Both the position numbers and the translations under genes were made by a program. Source: Phytophthora colocasiae (lineage: Eukaryota; Oomycota; Peronosporomycetes; Peronosporales; Peronosporaceae). Taken from it: DNA of 64,000 nucleotides. The number at the start of each line of letters is the position of its first letter. Position 1 is the first letter of the stretch. The notes beneath the pieces were generated by a model. That model had not been told where the DNA came from, did no database searches, and saw nothing but the letters and a program-made list of their open reading frames with translations. Location: the NCBI GenBank assembly GCA_018806915.1, contig JAGKQI010000097.1:895204-959203 (forward strand), in the 5' to 3' direction. Below are positions 32,595 through 42,603 of this stretch, one piece after another.

Positions 32595-33168
32595 GTTTGA
32601 GGCAGGGATAGGAAAAATACAATATCATACGGAGTGGAGGCCTTCATCCAAGCCAATAAATAATTGAGTTATTGCCAATTTTTTCGACAATGTCAACCAA
32701 GTCAGTAGGTCACATGAATATGTGACACTATGTCGTCTTTTCTCATGAGTTTTTGAACGAATTGGTTGCTGTCGATGCGCCTGGATTCAGGAGGGGTTAC
32801 CTCGAGAACCCTCCCACCGCGTCCAACCTCTCCAACCAACACACACAAGTCATAGTCCGAATTCCTCGACATCATTACATACAACACACAAATCAACTGA
32901 TATAATATAATTCAGTTAGGAAATGACAAGCAACTGTAATAACCCGTGTGCCCTGTGTGCAAACGTGGCCACACCACCCGTTTGGCGATAGTTCTCGCTA
33001 CCATCCATTGGCAAAGCAACCACACATGTCAACGACATTTGGCTATGGCCAAGATTGACCTGTATAAAAAATTGCATGTTATTGGGGTTGAGGAGCAATA
33101 AATTATGGCAATATGACATTGCCAATATCGGCAATAGTTACGGAAAATTACCAAACCCTGGTTTGAGG
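32595..33168. mobile_element. hAT-like MITE, copy 1 (with 8-bp target-site duplication)
   Basis: The element spans 32603-33160 (558 bp), starts CAGGGATAGG and ends CCAAACCCTG, giving an imperfect 10-bp terminal inverted repeat (8 of 10). It is bordered on both sides by the 8-base direct repeat GTTTGAGG (32595-32602 and 33161-33168). Eight-base duplications and CAGGG-type ends fit the hAT superfamily. It codes for no transposase, so it must be moved by another element. A second copy sits inside SWEET-2. Confidence 0.85.
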
Positions 33169-34114
33169 TTCGAGGAAGAAGAATGTACTTCTATACTCTT
33201 AGTAAATTAAAGTACCACTCACAGGGAAAATGTCCTGGTGAAGTACGCTAGATCCAAGTCGTTATTAGCTAATTAAACGTGTAACTTGTGTTTTATGCTT
33301 AGGTTGTGAAGGCTTTTAACCGTACTGTCAAGAAAATCACGCACAGCGATCGACACAGTGGTGCACTTGTTGTTGTTGTGTAAAAGTACTATTCTCGAAA
33401 CCGAGCGATCTGAATGGTGGCATGGAGGCAGATTCGTACAATGGCGACTTGGTTCAGGTAATTTCAAGGTAAGTTTCCTAAACTGTTGTAAATTGATAGC
33501 CTGGAAAAGCTGCCCGAATGGCTTGGAGGACCGAAATCCAGATTGTAAAAAGAATTCCTCAGGATTTATGGTGTTTATGGTTTGAACTGGACCAACTCAG
33601 GCTGGGGGAGTGACGTGCACCGAGGATTATGTCACGTATTTGTTGTGTACAAGCAGAATTCGTGATTATGGACTTCTGTGTATACAAGTAGATATTCAGA
33701 AGCTCACCGACTATTCTGGAAAAGGCAGTAGCACCAAGCCTACCAAAATTGTTGGCCAGGAAGGCAAATAAACATCGACAACCTCGGTAGCAAGACGATG
33801 AGCTGTAACTATGCACGCCTCACCGTCCATGAGTTTAAAGCGTTGGAGCATTGCTGGCACTCAACTACAACTTATGTCATCACCTTACGACTCAACCTTC
33901 AGGCCTGGGCTAACATCGCCGTTAGGAATACTCCGGAACGGAACATACACATATCACCTTTTAATATTTTCAGAATATCCACCCAGATATGATTATTCCT
34001 CAGTTGGTTGCGTCCAAGCCCAGAAGAAAAAGAAAACCAATTGCACAATTCATCTTGCCAACAAGAATCACGTAGAAAAACAAGTAATCTAAACTAGCTG
34101 GTGCGCGACAAAAT
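33169..34114. other. gene-free stretch
   Basis: No supported gene. Only short open frames without recognisable domains are seen. Confidence 0.4.
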
Positions 34115-34210
34115 GCCAGAACAATGAGAGATTGAAAGGACAGCCAACGTATCCGAGAGAAGCCCTACTTCTGACCGAAAATGTCTGGAATGTAAAGCAC
34201 CGTAGAAGCC
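34115..34210 (-). pseudogene. SWEET gene fragment
   Basis: The stretch aligns by eye with the middle of SWEET-1 (34830-34930): shared runs include AGCCAACGTATCC against AGCCCACGTATCC, and GAGAAG followed by CTTCTGAC and GACCGAAAA. It is a short degraded duplicate next to the intact-looking copy and cannot be translated far. Confidence 0.6.
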
Positions 34211-34331
34211 GATAGTTAACTTGATTCTGTGTGTTCGTGGCATTTACGAAATGGCTATTCTGCTTTCTCAGTTACTAAAGACTCTGCTCTTGGCTTATCT
34301 GTTCATTCACTGGTCAAGGTTACTGATCGCC

Positions 34332-34372
34332 GCATGAAGGCGTCGAGAGGCTTCCGTTTTCTTCTTCTTTGG
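34332..34372 (-). pseudogene. effector-family C-terminal relic
   Basis: On the minus strand the bases encode a KKKKTEASRRLH-like stretch, as in the end of effector paralogues 1 and 3 (KKAEASRHLR). The match is short and nothing upstream resembles the rest of the gene. Confidence 0.4.
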
Positions 34373-34474
34373 ACATGTTTACGGTATTGACAGGAGGGAA
34401 TCGAGATCATGTACGAAACAGCACTGCAATTCAGACAGTTTAACCATTAGATTTGTCTAACAAATCAAAGTTTT

Positions 34475-35313
34475 CTACGGTCTCTCGTTCACAAGAGGGG
34501 ATGGCATAGACTTGTAGTACGCTGGGCTTTCGACGATCACCGTGCTATACGCCTCCACTTTTGGAGAGACCATGCTGAGTTTCCCTGCCTCTAGTTGCTC
34601 TGCGTCCTCATTCTTGCCCGGTCTGTACATGAAGTAGATGGCAATCTGCGCGCAGCTCAACAAGACACCAACTAAATTGATCACTGCGACGAAGTAGTCG
34701 CTATCCACGACACCAGCACCAGTCCACAGCTCTGTGGACACGAGAATCATCGTGCACATGTTGATCGGGATGGAGGCGGACGACTTGGTGCTCACAACGT
34801 GCTTCAACGTAGCGAGAGGAGACGAGAACATGGAGAGGCTGAAGGCACAGCCCACGTATCCAAGAGAAGTTCCAACTTCTGACTTGGTTTGACCGAAAAC
34901 ACCCGAGATTCCTAGCACTACGTAGAGCGTGACCACACACCAAAGGCGATCGCGTAGTATTTCCGAAGTTGAACGCACTTCTCTTCTGGGCTCCAACGGT
35001 AGTATACTACGTTGTAGAGAATTCCGACAATTTCACCGAATAACTGCGAGCCGAAAAGAGGGAACATGCTGTCTGTAGCGTACCCGTACGTCATCCTTGA
35101 ATCAGAATTGTCAGAACATGCATAATCAGAATGAGATGGCTACATTACGTACCAGAGGTGGCAGTTCACGACCATCGTAATGAGAGGCAACTCAGCCACT
35201 TCACCGATGTTTTTATTACGGTGGATGTTGTAGATGTCCGGTACGGGGCTTAGCCGTAGAAAGATATCGGCGACGCCCGTTGCCACGTTCAGTAGAGTCA
35301 CCGAGAAGGTCAT
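34475..35313 (-). CDS. SWEET sugar transporter 1 (frame break)
   Basis: SWEETs are seven-helix membrane proteins that carry sugars down their gradient. Exon 1 runs 35313-35153 (start MTFSVTLLNVATGV; contains the MtN3 proline motif LSPVPDIYNIHRNKNIGE). A 57-bp intron follows (35152-35096, GTACGT..TTCAAG), then exon 2 to the stop at 34475. The second MtN3 repeat is visible (GYVGCAFSLSMFSSPLATLKHVV). The frame of exon 2 changes by one base near 34925-34945, between KYYAIAFGVW and VVTLYVVLG; the protein similarity continues on both sides. It is either a fresh pseudogene or a consensus error. It is transcribed opposite to the other SWEET genes. Confidence 0.78.
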
Positions 35314-37151
35314 TCTTGAGTGTTTTTTATAGAGAAGTAGTAAGTAGAAAGAGAATTCTGAAATGAACCAGACTTCAAGTCATCGCCAAAGTCATTGGTA
35401 TCAAACCGACATTGCGTGCATCGTGCAGAGACGCACGTAACACTTGAGATCGTTCACCTCCAAGCACACCGATAGGAAGGCTCTATGGTGATTGGTTAAA
35501 ACCAGGAATTAAAATCGCAGATTGGTGGACTTTGACCAATCATAAGGAGTCATCCTATCTCTGCAGTTGTCTAAACAGGATGCAATCAAGTCGCCACCAC
35601 CAATTTATTCCGGCTTCCAGAGACCTTCGTCCGGTTGCAGTGTTAGTTTCATGTAGAACTCCTTCGAGATGCTCTTAAAAAAAGTAATCATTGCTCAAGG
35701 GAATGTTTAGACTTATAAATCTACTATCAATGAGTTTTCGGATGGAACTTCTCTACTGAAAAAAATAGCCATGCTCGTGACCAGATACGGCTGTGGTTGA
35801 GCATGGGTCATGTTATATACACTATTTCCATGATGCAGCGTGCTTGGACACAAATGGCTAATATGCAGGAAAGGTCAACGGTGATTGGTTATAAATTGGT
35901 GCTGATTGGCTGGACTTTTACGGAACATCCTGTCTGTTTTGCAGTCTAAAGCTGTTTACGAGTTTGATCCTGCAACGTGATGTAAGGAAGGATCTCAACT
36001 AGTAATCCGGCCGTTAATCGACCACAGTGAAGCCGTCTAATTTCTACAGTTAAGACGTTTACGTGTTGTCCTTTTGGACTCCACGGCTGGCCTTTTGTGC
36101 ATTTAAGTTTTGGAGGACCAACGCCAACAATTCCATGTACTGATGTAACGTAATTGACTTTTAGAAATACCTTCCAGGCTCGTGGAAATGTTTCAACTAC
36201 CGAGTTCACTGACTTTCGTGTGGTTAAAAATATGGGAAATCTCCAAATGATAACGTCACGAAACGGTCGTGCATCATGCAGTGGAATACATTTTGGAGCT
36301 GGCGTAATTCAAATGGCCTCCGCTGGTGCATATATTACTCTTTATATTCAGATCCTTCCGTAGCGATCCGAACGAGAAGTGCATACCTCTACAAATAGGT
36401 GACTTTGGTAAAACTAACGCGGGAGTGGATATTTTCTTGGCCACGTTGGTCTGCTTTCAATTTGATGTCATTCTAGTATCTGGGTCGTGAGCAATTTTTG
36501 AGGCATGAACATCGCGTCCAGTATGGCTGAAAAACACTTGTCTGTAGTGGTAAGTCTTATCTTAAGCTCTATCGGACGACATTTAAGCAAAGCTGGGCAC
36601 CGCAACTTCTGCCCATAACTCAAACCAAAATTTGACTTGAGTTTTCGTTCAGAAAACTAGTATTTTATTTGCAGCATCAATATTTTGCTGCTGATACTCG
36701 TGGTGGAAGATCGTCGTCCCTCGGACTCGGTTCAGCTGCTGTGTGCTCGTTAGCGCCAATGACAGGCGAATAAAAATTCGGTAGTATCCATTAACCGTCG
36801 CATTGTGACCGGGCAGTTCTTGGCTGTCAGCAGTTCCGCCCCGCCATTGGCAGGTTTACACTGCTTGGTCTGCGTGACACGTGCACGTGGCAAGAGCTGC
36901 TTCAGCTTTCTTTGGTGCTTGGAGTCGAATCGTCGCGACTTATGGTGCATGACCATGTGACGTGTCAAAAACTTCAGAAATGCTGTGAGACATACCCAAT
37001 GATCACCATTACCGGGTGATTCCAATAGAGATTTGACTTGAATATGCTGCTCGCAAGGGTACCCTGAAGTGGTAAATCAGAATTGAAGCGAGGATCGTCC
37101 AGACCGCCGAAACCCTCCCCTTCCACTCCTCCTCACTTTGCATTTTACTTG
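35314..37151. other. gene-poor stretch with a diverged direct repeat
   Basis: No supported gene. About 90 bases at 35488-35575 recur in diverged form at 35880-35950: both start GGTGATTGGTT, then a TGGACTTT block and a CATCCT..CAGT..CTAAA block. Both contain CCAAT-type boxes. An open minus frame at 36750-37025 (91 codons) has no recognised feature. Confidence 0.45.
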
Positions 37152-37156
37152 CCTTC

Positions 37157-37438
37157 TGTTGCAGGTGATCCAATACGATCCCGCAATGATTACGGTAAGA
37201 TGTTTACGCCACCGATGATTAGACGAGTAGGATGATTGGACGAGTACAGAATGATGGTGATTGGATGCACCAAATGATTGGATGCAGACCAGGTAGAGAA
37301 AACAGTGTAAGCTCATATCAATCAATCACTTCTGAATTTCCATTCTACCCCTCAAGTGACTTCCCTCGCCTCGGCCTCCTCGCCCCAAGCTTCGGCAGTC
37401 CTCCCCTCGCAAGACAACCTCTACCACGACCTTCTTCA
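37157..37438 (+). repeat. Copia 5' LTR
   Basis: It runs TG to CA and is the same sequence as 41451-41732. The primer-binding site would start at GGTTATGAGCCC directly after it. Confidence 0.9.
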
Positions 37439-37442
37439 GGTT

Positions 37443-40400
37443 ATGAGCCCAAGTACCATGTCATCTGTCCAAGATACCAAGATCTCCATCGACAAGTTCA
37501 ACGGCGAGAACTACGCCACGTGGAACCGTTACATGCGTGGCGTGTTCCTCACCAAGTCGGTGTGGAATGTGGTGAACCGCGAGACGACGCCTACGTTCAC
37601 GGACTCCAGGGCCAAGGACGAGTATGTCAAGTCGAGCAACGTCGCCTTCGGTCTGATGCTCCTCCACATGGACGCGGACTACCATCATGTTGTCGACGAC
37701 TACGAGGAAGCCTGGGTCGCGTGGGCGCGCTTGCGTACCCTTTACGGTGGATCGCAGAAGGCTGGACGCATATATCTCAAGCGTCAGCTCTTCAGCATGG
37801 AGATGGCAGAAGGCGGAAACATCCTTCACCATTGCAACGAAGTCCTCAACATCAGCGCGAAGCTTAGCAGTATCGGCGCCAAGATGGAGGACGAGGATGT
37901 GGCGATCTGCTTGCTGCGCAGTCTGCCCAAGAGCTACGAGAACGTCGTACTCAACATGGAGATGAGCAATGCAGAGCTGCGGACGCAAGATGTAGTGAAG
38001 GTGCTCACGAATGAGCATATCAAGCGACAAGGCGAGAAGACTGCGGCGGTGAAAATCGAGGAAGCAGCGAAGGCCTTCAACGCCGAGCGTCAAACTCGCC
38101 GGTGTGACTACTGCGGAAAATTGGGGCACGTTATCGACAAGTGCTGGACCAAGCAGAAAGAAGAAAATCGAGGAGCACGACGCGGCCGAGGTGGTCGCGG
38201 TGCCAGCAACGTTGAGTGGTGCGACGACGATGACGACTACATCGCGTTTGCAGTCTCCATGTCGACAGCGTGTGGAATGTCGTCGGGCAAGAAGTTTCAA
38301 GGCTCATGGGCGATCGACAGTGGTGCAACCCACCACATTTGCAACGACAAGTCCAAGTTCATCGACATCAACTTGCGCGACGAAGGCGAACTCACAGTTG
38401 CCAACGGTCAAACGGCCAAGATTTTGGGAGTTGGTACCGTTGTGCAACAAGTGATTCTGCCCAACCGGAGTGTGCGCGACGTCCGAATCGAAGATGCTCT
38501 CTACGTGCCGAGTATGAACAAGAACCTGCTATCTGTGCCTCAGATCAACCGAAGTGGAGACTTCAAGGTGGTGTTTGACGGCTCCGAGATGCACATTGCG
38601 CGCAAGTCGTCGAAGAAGATCGTTGCTTCCGCAGACCTGATCGACGGACTCTACTGGCTACGAGTACCAAAGGGTTCTGCCAATTCGACGACTACGGTCT
38701 CGATCAACAGTGTCGATCTTCATGCGCGGATGGGTCATGCTCCGAACGACGTGCTACGGAAGATGGTTTCGAGCGGCATGGTGACGGGCGCAAAATGCCG
38801 ACCTCGTCAAAGAACTCAAGCGGATGCCGCGGGTGTCAGCAAGGGAAGATGGTCAAAAACCCTTTCCGAGTAACCCGGACAAGCCAAGTACAAGCCATTC
38901 GAGTTCCTGCACTTCGACCTTTGTGGCCCCATGGAGAAAGAGTCGCTTGGTGGCAGCAAAGTATCTACTGCTGATCACTGACGAAGCCAGCGGCTGCATG
39001 ACGGGATTCTGTTTGCGCGCCAAGTCGGAGAGTGAAGACTGTCTGCGCAAGTTCATCGCTAAAGTGGAGCGCCAATTCGATGCCAGGGTCAAGTTCGTGC
39101 GTCATGACGGTGCCAAGGAGTTCGCGACCAACTCGCTCAAGGCCTTTTACGACAATCATGGCATTGAAGTCCAGCCGACGGTTCGATATGCGCATCAGAC
39201 GAATGCTACTGCGGAACGCGCCAACCGGACGATTGTGACTATCGGGCGCAGCATGCTTCACTTCGCACGTTTGGACAAGACGTTTTGGGCGGAAGCGGCG
39301 ATGACGGCAATTTACATCAAGAATCGACTGCCGTCACCCAAGGTCCCAGGAAGACGCCGTTTGAGATTGTGTACAAGAGAAGCCCAACGTGAAGCACATG
39401 CGCGTTTTCGGGTGCAAGGCCTACGTCCTGACGCCGAAGGAGAAGCGACTCAAGTGGGACCCCAAGGCTCGTGAAGGAATTTTCATGGGCTATGAAGAGC
39501 GTTCGAAGGCGTATCGCGTTTATGACATCGAGGCGGGCCAGGTAGTGATTTCTCGCGATGTCACTTTCGACGAATCGACCTTCGACGACGCCAATGTTGT
39601 TGTGGATGATGATGAAGATGTCGAAGATGCTGCAGATATCCTTGAAGACCTCGAGATTTCGAACGACCATGGAACGCGTGAATTCAAGCAGGCGGGGGAA
39701 ACGCAAGGCTCGTTCTAATGCTGAGGATCGTGAACATGTTCGTCGACCGCGTCGCAGCGCTGGATTAGAAGAAGCAAGCGCTCCGGACTCTGACCATCAA
39801 GAAGCCAAATCTGAAGACAATGATGATGATGACTCGACTCAGCCGATGTACTGGCGTGCGAGTGCCAATGCAGTGGAGACGAGTGACAGCGCCGAGCCGA
39901 AGACGTTCCAAGATGCTGTGAGCGGCGAAGACCAAGTCCACTGGCGGAAGGCGATCCGAGCAGAACTCAAGTCGATGCGACTTCGTGGAGTGTTTCGTGG
40001 CGCCAAATTACCGAACAACCAACGCGCGGTCGGAACCAAGTGGGTGTTCAAGATCAAGCGTAAAGCCGACGGGTCCATCGAGAAGTACAAGGCTCGACTC
40101 GTCGCGAAAGGATTTGTGCAGAAGTATGGCATCGACTACACCGAGACGTTTTCGCCGGTGGTCAAGTACGTCACGCTGCGAATGATCATCGCTGTGGCCA
40201 AGTTCTTCAATTGGCCCCTCGACCAACTTGATGTTGTCACGGCGTTCCTGTACGGCTTGATGAAGGAGAAGGTGTTCTGCAGTGTTCCAGAAGGCGTGGA
40301 ACTTGATGACGGCTACGACTGCGTGGAACTGCTCAAGGCGATCTACGGTCTCAAGCAAGCTTCTCGAGTGTGGAATGAGACTTTTGACGAGTATGTGCGC

Positions 40401-41443
40401 TCCATCGGATTTCGCGTTTCGAGCTACGATCCGTGCCTCTACATCAAGATTGTCGATGGTGACTGCGTTCTGATGCTGGTGTACGTCGACGATGTTTTGG
40501 TGACCGGAAGCTCTTCGACGATCATTGCTGAAGTCGAAACAGCTCAGGCACGATTCGAGATGACCGACAGCGGCAAATGTTCCTTCATTCTGGGGATTGA
40601 GGTGGTCGACAATGCGGATGGCAGTGTCACATTGAGTCAAGCTCGCTACATCAACGACATCCTGGAGCGCTTTGGCATGCAGAACTGCAAACCTGCTGCC
40701 AGTCCAGTCGACCTCAGCATGAAGCTCGTTGCCAGTGACGTCTCGACCAAGTTGGATGCGCCGTTCCGCGAAGCTGTCGGTGCTCTCATGCACTTGATGA
40801 CGTCGACTCGCCCGGACATTGCTTTTGCAGTTGGTTACGTTTCGCGCTTCATGGAGAATCCTCAAGTCGAGCACTGGATTGCAGTCAAGCGCATCTTCCG
40901 TTACCTTCAGGGTACCAAGTCGCATGGACTCCGTTTTTCGCCGACCAAGGGAATCGACTTTCGTGGCTATTCGGATGCAGACTGGGCTGGTGACCACAGT
41001 GACCGCAAGTCGACTTCCAGGCTACCTGTTTCAAGTTCTTGGCGGACCTGTGTCGTGGGGATCCAAGAAGCAATCGAGTGTGTCTCTTTCCACGAGTGAA
41101 GCCGAGTACATTGCGCTCAGTCTGGCAATCCAAGAAGGCAAGTGGGTGCACAAGCTTCTGTGTGAGATCCTTGACGCTGCAGGCGAAGAACATCCCGGAT
41201 CTGAAGATTTTCGAAGACAATCAGTCGTGCATCAAGATGACGAAGAACCCTGTGAACCATGGCCGCGCGAAGCACATCGACATCAAGTACCACCACATCC
41301 GTGATGAAGTCAAGCGCGGTGAAGTGATCGTCGAGTACTGCGAGACCACGACCATGCTGGCCGACATCTTGACCAAGGGACTCGGCGGACCTCGTCACAA
41401 GGACTTAACGACGGCTCTTGGCGTTCAAGCGTGTTCGCATTGA
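37443..41443 (+). pseudogene. Copia gag-pol polyprotein, frameshifted
   Basis: It starts [10 protein letters not shown] at 37443. Gag includes a CCHC knuckle ([14 protein letters not shown] near 38102). The protease has the motif [12 protein letters not shown] (near 38310). A GAG-pre-integrase segment ([16 protein letters not shown]) leads to the integrase (DEASGCMTGF, RHDGAKEF, NATAERANRTI; 38960-39240). RT has the YVDDVLVTG motif (near 40483) and RNase H has GYSDADWAGD (near 40970). The frame changes near 38800, 39350, 39700, 41015 and 41200, so at least five small indels break it although the LTRs look identical. Identical LTRs mean a young insertion, which makes sequence error a serious alternative to decay. 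Confidence 0.88.
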
Positions 41444-41450
41444 GAGGGGC

Positions 41451-41732
41451 TGTTGCAGGTGATCCAATACGATCCCGCAATGATTACGGTAAGATGTTTA
41501 CGCCACCGATGATTAGACGAGTAGGATGATTGGACGAGTACAGAATGATGGTGATTGGATGCACCAAATGATTGGATGCAGACCAGGTAGAGAAAACAGT
41601 GTAAGCTCATATCAATCAATCACTTCTGAATTTCCATTCTACCCCTCAAGTGACTTCCCTCGCCTCGGCCTCCTCGCCCCAAGCTTCGGCAGTCCTCCCC
41701 TCGCAAGACAACCTCTACCACGACCTTCTTCA
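41451..41732 (+). repeat. Copia 3' LTR
   Basis: Second copy of the 282-bp LTR, followed by the target-site duplication CCTTC and then the SWEET-2 leader. Confidence 0.9.
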
Positions 41733-42603
41733 CCTTCGCGCAAGTCGCTCCCCTTTACGAGCTCCCGTTCGTTCGGTGTCTATTTTCCACCATGGTAGAC
41801 GCCACTGTTCTCCTCGTGCTTCGAATCCTGACGGCACTATCGTCACTCATGGTCTCATTGAGTCCGTCCTTCTCCATCTACACGATCTACAAGAACAAGA
41901 CCATCGGTAACATCTCCGTCGTCCCGTTCGTCTCGCTGCTCGGCAATGCCCACATGTGGATGATGTACGGCTACTTCTGCGGCAACATCTTCCCCGTGGT
42001 CGTGTCTTTCGGTTTCGGAGACTTCGCAGCAATCGCCTACATCGCAGTGTACTACAAATTCGCTGATGATCGCAAGTACGTGCTCCAAATCAGGGATAGG
42101 AAAAATACAATATCATACGGATTGGAGGCCTTCATCCAAGCCAATAAATAATTGAGTTATTGCCAATTTTTTCGACAATGTCAACCAAGTCAGTAGGTCA
42201 CATGAATATGTGACACTATGTCGTCTTTTCTCATGAGTTTTTGAACGAGTTGGTTGCTGTCGATGCGCCTGGATTCAGGAGGGGTTACCTCGAGAACCCT
42301 CCCACCGCGTCCAACCTCTCCAACCAACACACACAAGTCATAGTCCGAATTCCTCGACATCATACATACAACACACAAATCAACTGATATAATATATTTC
42401 AGTTAGGAAATGACAAGCAACTGTAATAACCCGTGTGCCCTGTGTGCAAACATGGCCACACCACCCGTTTGGCGATAGTTAATGAGTATCAGTATGGTCG
42501 GTAGTATGGGTCCTGACCCAAGTCTGTATCAGATTCTGGACCTTTTTGAAATACCTATATTTAACTCCAGACACAGCGTTTCCATTTGAGACTGCAAGCT
42601 GAG

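Larger units (their letters stand above)
37152..41737 (+). mobile_element. Ty1/Copia retrotransposon with 5-bp target-site duplication
   Basis: Two 282-bp LTRs, 37157-37438 and 41451-41732, both begin TGTTGCAGGTGATCC and end CTTCTTCA and look identical by eye. The 5-base direct repeat CCTTC flanks the element (37152-37156 and 41733-41737). The internal region has the Copia order gag, protease, integrase, RT, RNase H. It sits about 60 bases before the SWEET-2 ATG, so it separates that gene from its original upstream DNA. Confidence 0.93.

Noticed and set aside
36750..37025. 91-codon minus frame with an LPRAR string, considered as an RxLR-like effector
   Set aside because: No signal peptide precedes it and no EER follows; similarity to RxLR is chance.
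37232..37867. 211-codon plus frame across the Copia LTR and gag start
   Set aside because: Shadow of gag in another frame; the gag frame has the CCHC knuckle.
40008..40997. 329-codon minus frame in the Copia RT region
   Set aside because: Antisense of RT; length reflects codon bias of the sense frame, and no known domain is present.
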